From NCBI RefSeq assembly GCF_017353515.1, contig NZ_JAFMPY010000010.1:62001-126000 (forward strand): a DNA stretch of 64,000 nucleotides, given 5' to 3'. Below are positions 7,112 to 19,580 of the stretch, piece by piece (the stretch's first letter is position 1; each line of letters begins with the position of its first letter). The DNA is from Jiella sonneratiae. GTDB taxonomy: Bacteria; Pseudomonadota; Alphaproteobacteria; Rhizobiales; Rhizobiaceae. Made by a program: the position numbers and the translations under genes. The notes under the pieces were generated by a model, which was not told the DNA's origin, did no database searches, and saw only the letters and a list, made by a program, of their open reading frames with translations.

Positions 7112-8947
7112 TCAGTCGACCTGCCGCACGGCGCCCCTCGCGGCGCTGGTGGTCAGCGCGGCATAGGCCTTGAGCGCCTGGGTCACCTTGCGCCTGCGCG
7201 GCTCGGCCGGCTTCCAGCCCTTCTCCGCCTGCGCCTCGCGGCGGCGGGCGATTTCGGCGTCGTCGACGCAGAGGTGGATCTTCCGGTTCGGGATGTCGAT
7301 CTCGATCCTGTCGCCCTCGCGCACGAGGCCGATCGTGCCGCCTTCGGCCGCTTCCGGCGAGACGTGGCCGATGGAAAGGCCCGAGGAGCCGCCGGAAAAG
7401 CGCCCGTCGGTGACGAGCGCGCAGGCCTTGCCGAGGCCCTTCGACTTCAGATAGCTCGTCGGATAGAGCATCTCCTGCATGCCGGGGCCGCCGCGCGGCC
7501 CCTCGTAGCGGATCAGCACGATGTCGCCGGGCTTGACCTCGTTCGACAGGATCGCCTTCACCGAGGCGTCCTGGCTCTCGAAGATGCGCGCCGGGCCGGA
7601 GAAGGTGAGGATCGAGGCGTCGACGCCGGCGGTCTTCACGATGCAGCCTTCCTCGGCGAGGTTGCCGTAGAGCACGGCAAGTCCGCCGTCCCTGGAGAAG
7701 GCGTGCTCCGCGTCGCGGATCGCGCCGGTCTCCCGGTCGGTGTCGAGATCGTCCCAGCGCCGCTCCTGACTGAAGGCGACCTGCGTCGGCACGCCGCCGG
7801 GCGCTGCACGGTAGAAGTCGTGGACGGTGGTGCTCGAGGTGCGGATCACGTCCCAGCGGTCGAGGGCGTCGGCGAGGGATTCCGCGTGCACCGAGCCGAC
7901 CGAGGTGTCGATCAGCCCGGCGCGGTCGAGTTCGCCGAGGATCGCCATGATGCCGCCGGCCCGGTGGACGTCCTCCATATGGACGTTGCCGACGGCCGGC
8001 GCGACCTTGCAGAGCACCGGAACCCGCCGGGAAAGCCGGTCGATGTCGCTCATCGTGAAGGCCACCTCGCCCTCGTGGGCGGCGGCAAGGAGATGCAGCA
8101 CCGTGTTGGTCGAGCCGCCCATGGCGATGTCGAGCGTCATGGCGTTCTCGAAGGCGGCAAAGCTCGCGATCGAACGCGGCAGCACGCTTTCGTCGTCCTG
8201 TTCGTAATAGCGGCGGGCGAGATCGACGATGAGATGGCCCGCCTCGACGAAGAGGCGGCGCCGGTCGGCATGGGTCGCGAGCGTCGAGCCGTTGCCGGGG
8301 AGCGACAGGCCGAGCGCCTCGGTGAGGCAGTTCATCGAATTCGCCGTGAACATGCCGGAGCACGACCCGCAGGTCGGGCAGGCCGAGCGCTCGATCACCT
8401 GGACGTCCTCGTCCGACACCCGGTCGTCGGCGGCCGCGACCATGGCGTCGACGAGGTCCAGCGCCTTCTTCTCGCCGGTGGACAGGATCACCTTGCCGGC
8501 CTCCATCGGGCCGCCGGAGACGAAGACCACGGGAATGTTGAGCCGCAGCGCCGCCATCAGCATGCCGGGCGTGATCTTGTCGCAGTTGGAGATGCAGACC
8601 ATGGCGTCGGCGCAGTGCGCGTTGACCATGTATTCGACCGAGTCGGCGATGAGTTCGCGGGACGGCAGCGAATAGAGCATGCCGTCGTGGCCCATGGCGA
8701 TGCCGTCGTCGACGGCAATGGTGTTGAACTCCTTGGCGACCCCGCCGGCCTGTTCGATCTCGCGGGCGACCAGCTGGCCGAGATCCTTCAGATGGACGTG
8801 GCCCGGCACGAACTGGGTGAAGGAGTTGACGACGGCGATGATCGGCTTGCCGAAGTCGCCGTCCTTCATGCCGGTGGCGCGCCAGAGGCCACGCGCGCCG
8901 GCCATGTTGCGGCCATGGGTGGTGGTGCGTGAGCGATAGGCGGGCAT
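7112..8947 (-). CDS. ilvD: Dihydroxy-acid dehydratase
   Basis: Dehydrates 2,3-dihydroxy-isovalerate and 2,3-dihydroxy-3-methylvalerate, the third step of valine and isoleucine synthesis. The 611 residues are full length. Visible signatures are the iron-sulfur cysteines in [10 protein letters not shown] and [11 protein letters not shown], the [25 protein letters not shown] region, and the C-terminal [21 protein letters not shown]. The ATG at 8947 ([12 protein letters not shown]) is the conserved start and has GGAGA upstream; a longer frame reaches 8998 but is not needed. Stand-alone gene, convergent with phoA. Confidence 0.97.
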   Translation of the reverse strand: MPAYRSRTTTHGRNMAGARGLWRATGMKDGDFGKPIIAVVNSFTQFVPGHVHLKDLGQLVAREIEQAGGVAKEFNTIAVDDGIAMGHDGMLYSLPSRELIADSVEYMVNAHCADAMVCISNCDKITPGMLMAALRLNIPVVFVSGGPMEAGKVILSTGEKKALDLVDAMVAAADDRVSDEDVQVIERSACPTCGSCSGMFTANSMNCLTEALGLSLPGNGSTLATHADRRRLFVEAGHLIVDLARRYYEQDDESVLPRSIASFAAFENAMTLDIAMGGSTNTVLHLLAAAHEGEVAFTMSDIDRLSRRVPVLCKVAPAVGNVHMEDVHRAGGIMAILGELDRAGLIDTSVGSVHAESLADALDRWDVIRTSSTTVHDFYRAAPGGVPTQVAFSQERRWDDLDTDRETGAIRDAEHAFSRDGGLAVLYGNLAEEGCIVKTAGVDASILTFSGPARIFESQDASVKAILSNEVKPGDIVLIRYEGPRGGPGMQEMLYPTSYLKSKGLGKACALVTDGRFSGGSSGLSIGHVSPEAAEGGTIGLVREGDRIEIDIPNRKIHLCVDDAEIARRREAQAEKGWKPAEPRRRKVTQALKAYAALTTSAARGAVRQVD

Positions 8948-9159
8948 GGCGGGTCTCTCCGGTCTTCTCAAGGTCTTCGGTCGGTCGGCGCCCGGCATCA
9001 GGGGATCGCGGCCCCATCAGAGCCCGCGACGTCAGAGCGCCGTCACGGATGGCCGGGCTCACCCCGAGGCGGCGCCGCGGCGGGCGGCCCCGCGGTAAAA
9101 CGGCGGGGGACGCTGCGGCGCGGCCGGTCGGGCCGCCGCGGCATCTCATCGCCTGAGCG

Positions 9160-11880
<2,721 letters not shown>

Positions 11881-12165
11881 GAATGGGTCCTTCCGAATAT
11901 TTCTTTAGAGAGGCGACGCCATCGTTCGAACGCCGGCCGCGGCCGCCGTCCCGGTCGCTCATGACGATGTCGGGAGCCTGTACAATCTCAGCGGAAGGCG
12001 GCTGGACTTTCGGTTGGCGCGAGAGATAAGAGGGGGAAAATCCGATGTCAACGTCGGCTTCGCGCCGGCGTTGCGGGCGGCGGCCGGTGCGGCGTCGAAG
12101 GGAGCGGCATGCCGGGCGTCGGGAACATCGGTGACATCGTTCGTCCCTGGAAGGAACCCATCTCG

Positions 12166-13062
12166 ATGGTCAGACAACTCGCCGTCCTGCTTTCGGCAGG
12201 CGTGTTCATGGCGTTCGCCGCTTCGGGCGCCGCCATTGCCGCCGATGGCGACGTCATCGCCAGGATCGGCAAGGAGAAGGTGACCGAGGCGGAACTGAAG
12301 GCGGCGGAGGCCGAGCTCGGCCCGCAGTTCAAGTCGATGCCGGAGGATCGCCGCCGCTTCGCCGTGCTCTCGGCGCTGATCGACATCAAGGCGCTGGCCA
12401 CCGAGGCCGAGAAGGCCAAGCTGCAGAACGATCCGAAGGTCGCCGCGCAGCTGCAGTTCGAGCACGACCGCACCCTGCACAACGCCTATTTCGCCAAGAA
12501 CGGCGTCGCCGACGTCAGCGACGCCGAGCTGAAGGCCCGCTACGACAAGGAGATCGCGGCGATGCCGCCGCGCAAGGAGGTGCATGCGCGGCACATCCTC
12601 CTGAAGACCAAGGAAGAGGCCGAGGCCGTCATCAAGCAGCTCGAGGGCGGCGCCGACTTCGAGACCGTCGCCAAGGAGAAGTCGACCGGGCCGTCCGGTC
12701 CCGACGGCGGCGATCTCGGCTTCTTCGGCCCTGGCCAGATGGTTCCGCCCTTCGAAAAGGCGGCCTTCGCGCTGAAGCCCGGCGAATTCACCAAGGAGCC
12801 GGTCCAGACGCAGTTCGGCTGGCACGTGATCAAGGTCGAGGAGACCCGCGACGCGCCGCCGCCGCCCTACGACCAGGTGAAGGACCAGCTGCGCCAGCTC
12901 GTCCTGCGCGAAAAATACATGGCGATGGTCGGCAAGGCCCGGCAGCAGCTCGGCATCGAATATGTCGACCCGGCGATGAAGGCGCAGGTCGAGGCGATCG
13001 AGAAGGAAGTCGAGAGCGGCCAGCCGGACGCCGGCGGCAAGGCCTCCGGCGCCGCCAAGTGA
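12166..13062 (+). CDS. Periplasmic parvulin-type peptidyl-prolyl isomerase
   Basis: Foldase that speeds proline cis-trans isomerisation in exported proteins. Of 298 residues, the first 26 or so are a signal peptide (cleavage after GAAIAA). A SurA-N-like helical region follows, with a canonical parvulin domain at about residues 138-235. Its motifs include HARHILLKT, the GPSGPDGGDLGFFGPGQMVPPFE loop, and FGWHVIKVEE near the domain end. The ATG at 12166 is preferred to an in-frame start at 12109 because the signal peptide begins there. It stands opposite secA, linking secretion with folding. Confidence 0.92.
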   Translation: MVRQLAVLLSAGVFMAFAASGAAIAADGDVIARIGKEKVTEAELKAAEAELGPQFKSMPEDRRRFAVLSALIDIKALATEAEKAKLQNDPKVAAQLQFEHDRTLHNAYFAKNGVADVSDAELKARYDKEIAAMPPRKEVHARHILLKTKEEAEAVIKQLEGGADFETVAKEKSTGPSGPDGGDLGFFGPGQMVPPFEKAAFALKPGEFTKEPVQTQFGWHVIKVEETRDAPPPPYDQVKDQLRQLVLREKYMAMVGKARQQLGIEYVDPAMKAQVEAIEKEVESGQPDAGGKASGAAK

Positions 13063-13212
13063 CGCGAGGGCGGGAGCCGGCCCCGCCGGCATCCCGCCGC
13101 CCCTCGCCACCACCCGGCGCAAGGGCCGGCCGGCGGCATCCGCCCGGCCGGGCCGTGAAGGCGAGTTCCTGACCGCCAGCCCCGTTCAAGATCCCTCCGG
13201 GAGTGAAATGTG

Positions 13213-14454
13213 ATGTCCCATCCGGTCTCCCCGCTCGCGCCGGCCGCCTTCGCGACGCTTCCCGCCATCGCCGGACTGCGAATCGCGACGGCCGAGGCGG
13301 GCATCAAGTACAAGAACCGCACCGACCTCTTGGTGATGCTGTTTGACGCTGGGACGGCGGTCGCCGGCGTCTTCACCCGGTCGAAATGCCCCTCGGCCCC
13401 GGTCGACTTCTGCCGGTCGAACCTTCCCGGCGGCCGGGCGCGCGTCCTCGTCGTCAATTCCGGCAACGCCAACGCCTTCACCGGCCGGCGCGGGCGCGAG
13501 GCGACCGCGGCGACCGCCGAGGCCGCGGCGAAGGCCGCGGGCTGCGCCGCCTCCGAGGTGTTCCTCGCCTCGACCGGGGTGATCGGCGAGCCGCTCGATG
13601 CCGGCCGCTTCGCCCATCTCCTCGAGGGCCTCGCGGGGTCCGCCGGGGAGGACCGCTGGCGCGCCGCCGCCGAGGCGATCATGACCACCGACACCTATCC
13701 CAAGGTCGCGACGAAGACCGCCCGGATCGACGGTGTCGACGTCACCATCAACGGCATCGCCAAGGGCGCCGGGATGATCGCGCCGGACATGGCGACGATG
13801 CTCTCCTTCGTCGCCACCGACGCGCCGATCGAAGCGCCCGCACTGCAGGCGCTGTTGCGGCAGGCGGTCGAGCCAAGCTTCAATTCGGTCACCGTCGACA
13901 GCGACACCTCGACCTCCGACACGCTGCTGATGTTCGCGACGGGAGCTGCCGCGGCGCGCGGCTGCCCGCCGGTCGCCGAGGCGGGCGACGCCCGGCTCGC
14001 CGCGTTCCGCACCGCGCTCGGCGAACTCCTCCTCGACCTCGCGCGGCAGGTCGCGCGGGACGGAGAGGGCGCGCGCAAGGAGATCGTCGTCACCGTCGAA
14101 GGCGCGGCGAGCGACGCCGCGGCCAAGAAGATCGCGCTGTCGATCGCCAATTCGCCGCTGGTCAAGACCGCCGTCGCCGGGGAGGACGCCAATTGGGGGC
14201 GGGTGGTGATGGCCGTCGGCAAGGCCGGCGAGGAGGCCGACCGCGATCGTCTCGCCATCCATTTCGGCGAGGTGCGCGTCGCGGTGGACGGCGAGCGGGA
14301 CCCGGACTATTCGGAAGCTGCCGCCTCGGCGGTGATGCGCCGGGCCGAGATCCCGATCCGGGTGGAACTCGGCCTCGGCGCCGGGCGCTGGACGGTCTAT
14401 GGCTGCGACCTCACCAAGGAATACGTGGCGATCAATGGCGACTACCGAAGCTGA
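13213..14454 (+). CDS. argJ: Bifunctional ornithine acetyltransferase / N-acetylglutamate synthase
   Basis: Transfers the acetyl group from N-acetylornithine to glutamate in the cyclic arginine pathway. The 413 residues include the oxyanion-hole TGVIG, and [17 protein letters not shown] where autocleavage before Thr195 separates the alpha and beta chains and frees the nucleophile. The C-terminal [19 protein letters not shown] matches the conserved end of the beta chain. ATG 13213 follows a GGGAG; a GTG one codon upstream is also possible. The next gene overlaps its 3' end, so argJ heads an operon with a GNAT acetyltransferase and mutT, an arrangement common in this order. Confidence 0.96.
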   Translation: MSHPVSPLAPAAFATLPAIAGLRIATAEAGIKYKNRTDLLVMLFDAGTAVAGVFTRSKCPSAPVDFCRSNLPGGRARVLVVNSGNANAFTGRRGREATAATAEAAAKAAGCAASEVFLASTGVIGEPLDAGRFAHLLEGLAGSAGEDRWRAAAEAIMTTDTYPKVATKTARIDGVDVTINGIAKGAGMIAPDMATMLSFVATDAPIEAPALQALLRQAVEPSFNSVTVDSDTSTSDTLLMFATGAAAARGCPPVAEAGDARLAAFRTALGELLLDLARQVARDGEGARKEIVVTVEGAASDAAAKKIALSIANSPLVKTAVAGEDANWGRVVMAVGKAGEEADRDRLAIHFGEVRVAVDGERDPDYSEAAASAVMRRAEIPIRVELGLGAGRWTVYGCDLTKEYVAINGDYRS

Positions 14455-15223
14455 GAAGATGCGCCAGTTCGCGGTGGTGCGGCGGCTCGAGGCCGCCGGC
14501 TTCCGCGCCTGGCCGGCGACGCGCACCGCCTTCGACGGCACCTGGGCGGTGCGGCTGACGCGCTCGTTTCCGGCCAAGCGCCTCAATTCGATCAATCCGC
14601 TGGACCCGTCCGACACCAAGGACATCCCGGCGCGCCTCGCCAGGGCCCGCAAGACCTTCGCCGAGGCGGGACGCACGGTGATCGTGCGCCAGTCGCCGCT
14701 CGCCGCGCCCGAACTCGTCGCCCATCTCGACGGCGAAGGCTGGTCGCGCTTCGGCGAATCGATCGTCATGACCGCCGATCTCCTCGCCGTCGATCTCGAC
14801 GGCTCGGTGGAGCGGATCCCGATCCGCGATCCCGGCCGCTATCTCGAGGCGAGCCTTGCCGTGCACGGCCGTCCGGCCTCGATGCGCACCGGCCTTGCCG
14901 AGGTCCTCGCCGCGATCCGCCCGCCCTCGGCGATGTTCGTGCGCGAGAGCGAGGCCGGGCGGCCGGTCGCCGTCGCCCTCGCCATCCAGGACAACGACCT
15001 CTGCGGCCTGCTCGACGTCGCCGTCGCGCCGGAGTGCCACCGCCGCGGCATCGGCAGCGATCTCGTGCGCACCGCCCTTCGCTACACCATGCACAAGGGC
15101 GCCAGGACCGGCTGGGTGCAGGTCGAGGCCGACAATGCCGCCGGGCGGGCGCTCTACGGCAGGCTCGGCTTCAGAGAGGCCTATCGCTACGTCTACCGGG
15201 CGCCGCCGGGGGAACGGCCGTGA
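14435..15223 (+). CDS. GNAT-family N-acetyltransferase
   Basis: 262 residues. An N-terminal region ([28 protein letters not shown]) is typical of the two-part GNAT proteins found between argJ and mutT. It precedes a canonical acetyl-CoA domain with [21 protein letters not shown] (motif A, pyrophosphate loop) and [19 protein letters not shown] (motif B). The substrate is unknown. If the ATG at 14435 is used it overlaps argJ by 20 bases; an ATG at 14459 just after the argJ stop is the alternative, and neither has a clear ribosome site. Confidence 0.85.
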   Translation: MATTEAEKMRQFAVVRRLEAAGFRAWPATRTAFDGTWAVRLTRSFPAKRLNSINPLDPSDTKDIPARLARARKTFAEAGRTVIVRQSPLAAPELVAHLDGEGWSRFGESIVMTADLLAVDLDGSVERIPIRDPGRYLEASLAVHGRPASMRTGLAEVLAAIRPPSAMFVRESEAGRPVAVALAIQDNDLCGLLDVAVAPECHRRGIGSDLVRTALRYTMHKGARTGWVQVEADNAAGRALYGRLGFREAYRYVYRAPPGERP

Positions 15224-15663
15224 TGACGCCGGCGGGCGGCGAGCGCCGGCTGCTCCTCGTCGTCGCCTGCGCGCTGCTCGACGCCGACGGCCGCGTCCTC
15301 CTGGCGCAGCGGCCGGAAGGCAAGTCGCTCGCCGGCCTCTGGGAGTTTCCCGGCGGCAAGGTCGAGCCGGGGGAAGCGCCGGAGGAAGCGCTGATCCGCG
15401 AGCTGTCGGAGGAGCTCGGCGTCGTCACGAAGGCGGCCTGCCTCGCGCCGTTGACCTTCGCGAGCCATGCCTATGACGACTTCCACCTCCTGATGCCGCT
15501 CTTCGTCTGCCGCCGCTACGACGGAATTCCGCAGTCGCGCGAGGGTCAGGCGTTGAAATGGGTGCGGGCGCGGGCGCTGCGCGACTACCCGATGCCGCCG
15601 GCCGATGCGCCGCTGATCGCCCATCTCGTCGAGCTTCTCGGCTCAGAGTCTGACTCAAAATGA
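15223..15663 (+). CDS. mutT: 8-oxo-dGTP diphosphatase (Nudix, MutT)
   Basis: Sanitises oxidised guanine nucleotides. At 146 residues it is a compact Nudix protein. The Nudix box GX5EX7REUXEEXGU is intact as GGKVEPGEAPEEALIRELSEELGV, preceded by LAQRPEGKSLAGLWEFPGGK, which is typical of MutT. It starts at the stop of the GNAT gene (TGATG overlap), so translation is coupled. Immediately after its stop the base composition falls sharply. Confidence 0.93.
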   Translation: MTPAGGERRLLLVVACALLDADGRVLLAQRPEGKSLAGLWEFPGGKVEPGEAPEEALIRELSEELGVVTKAACLAPLTFASHAYDDFHLLMPLFVCRRYDGIPQSREGQALKWVRARALRDYPMPPADAPLIAHLVELLGSESDSK

Positions 15664-16046
15664 GGTGAGCGATTTTTGCGGTTGTGCCCACGACTTGTCG
15701 CTAAAGTCAATGGTTTCATCGATGGCCCGGACTGAAGTCGCTTTGCGCAAGTACGCGCCCGCAAAAACCTCAAAAAATCGATCTCAATCGCTTAGCAAGG
15801 GACTATTATGTTTCGCGGATGTTAGAGCCAGATACTCGCGAAGCGCACCGGAGTTACCGCGGTTCCTTACTCGGACGAGTCCCAAAATCCAGATTGCTTT
15901 TGGAGAATGGCATTAAGAAGCAAAGCGATAGCCACGAGCTCGTCTAGTGAGCGCCGCCGCTAAACGGAAAATGCGAATTTCAATTTTGGGTGGAGAGGGT
16001 TTAGATTAAGGTATTACGTAGGGGTGGCACTGGCGGAGGATCGACG
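15664..16046. other. AT-richer intergenic stretch, possible foreign insert edge
   Basis: This 383-base stretch has visibly lower GC than both flanks and contains no convincing gene: the one plus-strand frame (15665-15916) has no ribosome site or family resemblance. Near its end, TTTAGATTAAGGTATTACG could serve as promoter for the gene at 16047. Confidence 0.5.
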
Positions 16047-16751
16047 TTGGAACCAATGTTTGTGATGCTGCTTACAGGTTTCTGTGCACTATTTGGCGCG
16101 ATACTTATGTCCTTGCCTGCGCGGCGATACTATATCAATATCAGAAATACGGCATTTGGTGTCGCTTTGTTATTTTCTGGTGTAATCCTTAGTACGACGT
16201 TCAAATGGACGGACGTGGCTATGAAGATAGGTCAATGGGAGGTGAAAATTGCGCAGCAAGAGAGAGCGCTATCAACAGTAGGAGATTTAGTCAGAAGTGC
16301 AGAATTGGATTTGATAAAATACCGCTCTGAAATATCTGATCGAATTGAACTTGCAAAAATAGAATTGAGCCGATCCGGACAGATCAACGACGAGACAATT
16401 CCAGGAACATCGTTATCAAATCAAGAAAATATTAACAGAAATAGCGTTAAAGCAGGAATCAACGGTAAAAGCACTGTAAAATCGATTATTAAGGACGGAC
16501 AGGTGGCTGATGGTGCGACGACTAAAATTTTCGGCGTTAAAATAGCAGGTGTGGTACCTATTGAACTCAGAACATCGAGTCCGGATATGAAATTTGACAC
16601 TGCGTTAGTAGAGGAAAATATTTCTAATAAGAGAGAATTAGTTGAGCAAAATGTCTCTCATTTGATTATGATAAACAAAAAATTGGGATATATGCTCGAC
16701 GAAATCCAAAGGGCTAAGCGCGTCGCGGCACAAAATATGCTACGTCGGTGA
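16047..16751 (+). CDS. Unrecognised two-TM protein with coiled-coil, AT-rich
   Basis: 234 residues that I do not recognise. Two hydrophobic segments (about 4-23 and 35-52) place it in the inner membrane, followed by a long charged helical region (about 60-110, EVKIAQQERALSTVGDL onward) likely to form a coiled coil. A low-complexity Asn/Ser/Lys-rich linker and a C-terminal helical stretch follow. Codon use is strikingly AT-rich (many ATA, AAA and AAT codons) compared with every neighbour, which points to recent transfer. The TTG start is supported by GGAGGA six bases upstream; the first ATG (16056) would be too far from it. No mobility gene is adjacent. Confidence 0.72.
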   Translation: MEPMFVMLLTGFCALFGAILMSLPARRYYINIRNTAFGVALLFSGVILSTTFKWTDVAMKIGQWEVKIAQQERALSTVGDLVRSAELDLIKYRSEISDRIELAKIELSRSGQINDETIPGTSLSNQENINRNSVKAGINGKSTVKSIIKDGQVADGATTKIFGVKIAGVVPIELRTSSPDMKFDTALVEENISNKRELVEQNVSHLIMINKKLGYMLDEIQRAKRVAAQNMLRR

Positions 16752-17168
16752 CTGATTTGAGTTTCGCATCGAATGCAGGCCGGCTCATTTCGGAAGATCA
16801 AGCGGAAATTCTATCATTGAACGGTGGCGTGAACATGGGGAAGAAGCCGCGACGCTTGATTTCGCGAAATCCGAGGGCGCCCGCTCTCAAAATGCCCGCC
16901 TGAGACTGCAGCGGCGCCGCGCCGACATACGGCGGCGGGCGGAGGGCGCGTAGCGAAGTGCCGCGGCGACTTCGCGACGCCGTGCATCCGCCGGCGGTGG
17001 CTGAGCATCGCGGCGGTGTTTGCTCGGGCGGCGGCGAAGAGACTTCTGCGGCGCCGCAAGGGAATCGACGGTTTTTCCTTCCCGCGCGTTAAAAACGCCG
17101 CACCGCGTTAGGCAGTTCTTCAGGCTTTGCCGGCAAGATCCTCTCGATCGCATGGTCGGAGGTGACGA
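16752..17168. other. Intergenic region returning from AT-rich to GC-rich DNA
   Basis: 417 bases without a supportable gene. Composition rises back to that of the genome by about 16850. Just before the next gene, GGAGGTGACGA forms a near-ideal ribosome binding site. No obvious terminator with a T-run follows the AT-rich gene. Confidence 0.5.
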
Positions 17169-17495
17169 ATGAGCGAGGGCGAGGACCTTCGAGCCGCAGA
17201 GGTTTACGACGGGCGCCTGCCGCGTCGCCTCGCTGCTCCCGCCGGTGCCTCGCTCCTGCGCGGCACCGCCCTCGTCGCGGCGGCGCTGGTGGCGCTGGCG
17301 CTCGTCGTCGTTCCGATGGTCGACCGCGGCACCAGCGAGCGCTTCGCCGACGGCGGCCAGGGCCTCGACATGATGGCGACCGGCTCGATCGGCAGCGGCA
17401 CCACCGCCTACACGATCCGGCGCAGCGTCCTGCAGGCGCCGGGCAGCGCGCCCTGCATCACCTTTGCCGACGGCAGCCGCCGGGGGAGCTGTTGA
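17169..17495 (+). CDS. Small single-TM protein upstream of the Flp pilin
   Basis: 108 residues, function not recognised. One hydrophobic segment (about 30-50) suggests a type II membrane protein or uncleaved signal. The short C-terminal part ends in two cysteines (APC at 96 and the terminal GSC at 108) that could form a disulfide outside the membrane. The ribosome site GGAGGTGACGA is very strong. It overlaps the pilin gene by one base (TGATG), so the two are translated together, and a role in pilin stability or assembly is a reasonable inference. Confidence 0.72.
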   Translation: MSEGEDLRAAEVYDGRLPRRLAAPAGASLLRGTALVAAALVALALVVVPMVDRGTSERFADGGQGLDMMATGSIGSGTTAYTIRRSVLQAPGSAPCITFADGSRRGSC

Positions 17496-17698
17496 TGGGC
17501 GCGGACGTCCGCCCGGCCGGCGGGGCGCCCGCCCTGTGGCTGCGGCGCTTCGGCCGCTGCGAGAACGGCGCGACGGCGATCGAATACGCCCTGGTCGGCG
17601 TCGTCATGGCGGTGGGCATCCTTGCCGCCTATCCGCTCCTCAAGGAGCCGCTGACCTCGCTCTTCAGCTATATCGGCGACCAGATGAAGGTTTCCTGA
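17495..17698 (+). CDS. Flp/Fap-type (class IVb) pilin
   Basis: 67-residue prepilin. The motif NGATAIEYALVGVV gives a prepilin peptidase site after Gly25, with Glu at +5 and Tyr at +6 as in Flp pilins, then a hydrophobic helix. The mature chain would be only about 42 residues. GGGGGAG six bases before the ATG is a good ribosome site. It is an orphan: the Tad assembly genes lie about 9.4 kb away (27117-35221) and have no pilin next to them. It may supply or modify that pilus, or be a minor pilin. Confidence 0.85.
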   Translation: MGADVRPAGGAPALWLRRFGRCENGATAIEYALVGVVMAVGILAAYPLLKEPLTSLFSYIGDQMKVS

Positions 17699-17711
17699 TG
17701 GCCTTCGCCCG

Positions 17712-18611
17712 TCAGGAAAAGTCGCCCGAGCGGTCGTTGAGCGCCGCTGCGAGGCTCGAACGCGCGCTTCCCGGCCGCAGCGGCTTCTGCTGGCTCTCGT
17801 GCGGCGCCCAGCCCGACAGATAGACGACGTCGAAGCTGGCGCGGATCCGCCCGTCGGGATCGCAGAAGCGTTCGGCATAGATCTCCGCCGCCCGCAGGAA
17901 CAGGCGGCGCGTCGCCGGCCGGCGAGAGCGCTCGGCAAGGACGTTCGCCGCGCCCATCGCCCGAAGATCGGCGCAGAGCGCGAAGAGGTCGTCGTAGCGC
18001 ACCGTCAGCCGTTCGACGTCGGCGACCGGAAGGGCGAAGCCCGCCCGCTGCAGCAGCGCGCCCGCCTCCCGCACTGCCGTGAAGGGCATGACCCGCGGCG
18101 AAACGCCGCCGGAGGTCTCGGCCTCGGCGTTCAGCAGCGAAGCCCGCAGCTCGCCGAGGGTCTCGCCGCCGAGGAAGGCGGCGAGGAACAGCCCGTCCGG
18201 CCGCAGCGCCCGGCGCAGCTGCGCCAGCATGCCCGGAAGGTCGTTGACGAACTGCATCGACAGGCAGGACGTGACGAGGTCGACGCTCTGAGGGGCGAGC
18301 GGCAGCAGCTCCTCGTCGCCGACCGCCGCCAGCGGGTCGCCGCCGAGCAGGAAGGCCAGCCGCTCCAGCCGCAGCACGGTGTCGCAGCGCCCGCCGGCGC
18401 GCAGCCTTTCGGCCATCTGGCCGAAATGTCCGCCGAGGTCGGCCGCGACGGTAAAGCGCCGGTCGACCACGGCGAGGCGGTCCGACAGTTCGTCCGCCGC
18501 GGCCGCGACGAGGAAATCGATGCCCGGTTTGGGGTTTCCGCCGAGCCAGCGGCGGCGCTGCCGGTCGAGCAGCGCGCGATCGAAGGGTTCCGGGCGGTCG
18601 GTGGCGGACAT
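17712..18611 (-). CDS. SAM-dependent methyltransferase-like protein (BioC/NDUFAF5 type)
   Basis: 299 residues with a class I Rossmann methyltransferase fold. The glycine motif AADLGGHFGQMAERL and the downstream VDLVTSCLSMQFVNDLPGMLAQLRRALRPDG are close to the BioC-related family that includes mitochondrial NDUFAF5. The substrate cannot be told: NDUFAF5 hydroxylates an arginine of complex I, while bacterial relatives are mostly unstudied. ATG 18611 gives the N-terminus seen in relatives, although the ribosome site is weak and an in-frame GTG at 18632 is possible. Divergent from comF and convergent with the pilin gene. Confidence 0.8.
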   Translation of the reverse strand: MSATDRPEPFDRALLDRQRRRWLGGNPKPGIDFLVAAAADELSDRLAVVDRRFTVAADLGGHFGQMAERLRAGGRCDTVLRLERLAFLLGGDPLAAVGDEELLPLAPQSVDLVTSCLSMQFVNDLPGMLAQLRRALRPDGLFLAAFLGGETLGELRASLLNAEAETSGGVSPRVMPFTAVREAGALLQRAGFALPVADVERLTVRYDDLFALCADLRAMGAANVLAERSRRPATRRLFLRAAEIYAERFCDPDGRIRASFDVVYLSGWAPHESQQKPLRPGSARSSLAAALNDRSGDFS

Positions 18612-18763
18612 CGTGTCGGATCTGCTCGTCACTAAGGTCTCTTGACGCGGGTAGCTGTCTGCAGGTGGAATGTCGTCAAGGCAAGGCCGAAGGGACGCGT
18701 GGCGACAGGTGGCCACGCCGGGCGGGTCGAAAGCCGCCGTGGCGCCAGCGGATCGAAACAGCG

Positions 18764-19537
18764 ATGCACCTCTTCAAGCGTGGAAGGGCGGCGATCACCA
18801 ATTCCCTCGGGCGGCTGCTGTTTCCGGCGGTCTGCGCCGGCTGCCAGAGCGCCGTGACGCGCGCCGGCAGCGTCTGCCCCGACTGCTGGGGCAAGCTGCG
18901 CTTCATCGAGCGGCCCTATTGCGAGGTGCTCGGCCTGCCGTTTTCCTACGATCTCGGCCGCGGCTTCCTCTCGGCCGAGGCGATCGCCGAGCCGCCGCCC
19001 TTCGCAAGGCTGAGGGCGGCAGTGCTCTACCAGGACCTCGCGGCCCATCTCGTCGCCGCGCTCAAATACGGCGACCGCACCGATCTCGTGCCGCTGATGG
19101 GCGGCTGGATGCGCCGGGCGGGGGCCGAGCTCATCGCCGATGCCGACGTCGTCGTGCCGGTGCCGCTGCATGCCGGGCGGCTGTGGCGGCGGCGCTTCAA
19201 CCAGTCGGCCGAGCTGGGGCGCCACATCGCGCGGCACTCCGGCGTCGCCTTCGCGCCACTCGCCCTGAAGCGGGTCAAGGCGACGCGCAGCCAGGTCGGC
19301 CTCGGCCAGAAGCAGCGCCAGGAAAACGTCCGCGGCGCGTTCCGCATCGCCGATCAGCGCCGCTTCGAGATCGAGGGGCGGCGGGTGCTTCTCGTCGACG
19401 ACGTCTTTACGACGGGCGCCACGGCGGCGAGCGCGACGCGCGCGCTGAAGCGCGGCGGCGCCCGCGATGTCGACGTGCTGGTCTTCGCCCGGGTCGGAGC
19501 CGGCAGCCTCGGGACACTTGCGGGCGGCTCCGCCTGA
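18764..19537 (+). CDS. comF: ComF-family phosphoribosyltransferase-like protein
   Basis: 257 residues. The N-terminus has a double zinc-ribbon (CAGCQ...CPDCWGKL), and the C-terminal half is a type I phosphoribosyltransferase fold with the PRPP loop VLLVDDVFTTGAT. The FNQSAELGRHIA and VPVPLH elements are typical of ComF. In naturally competent bacteria ComF helps process incoming single-stranded DNA; in most proteobacteria its role is unproved. It begins the conserved order comF-grxC-Nit hydrolase-DUF1178. Confidence 0.9.
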   Translation: MHLFKRGRAAITNSLGRLLFPAVCAGCQSAVTRAGSVCPDCWGKLRFIERPYCEVLGLPFSYDLGRGFLSAEAIAEPPPFARLRAAVLYQDLAAHLVAALKYGDRTDLVPLMGGWMRRAGAELIADADVVVPVPLHAGRLWRRRFNQSAELGRHIARHSGVAFAPLALKRVKATRSQVGLGQKQRQENVRGAFRIADQRRFEIEGRRVLLVDDVFTTGATAASATRALKRGGARDVDVLVFARVGAGSLGTLAGGSA

Positions 19538-19580
19538 GGCCATATCGGTCCGACGACTTTTTCATGACGGGAACGGACCG

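Noticed and set aside
13123-13156. GC-rich inverted repeat between the parvulin gene and argJ
   Set aside because: It pairs only through GGCCGG-type runs that are common by chance in this composition and has no T-run.
15665-15916. 83-codon frame in the AT-rich spacer after mutT
   Set aside because: No ribosome site, no hydrophobic or domain pattern, and composition typical of non-coding DNA.
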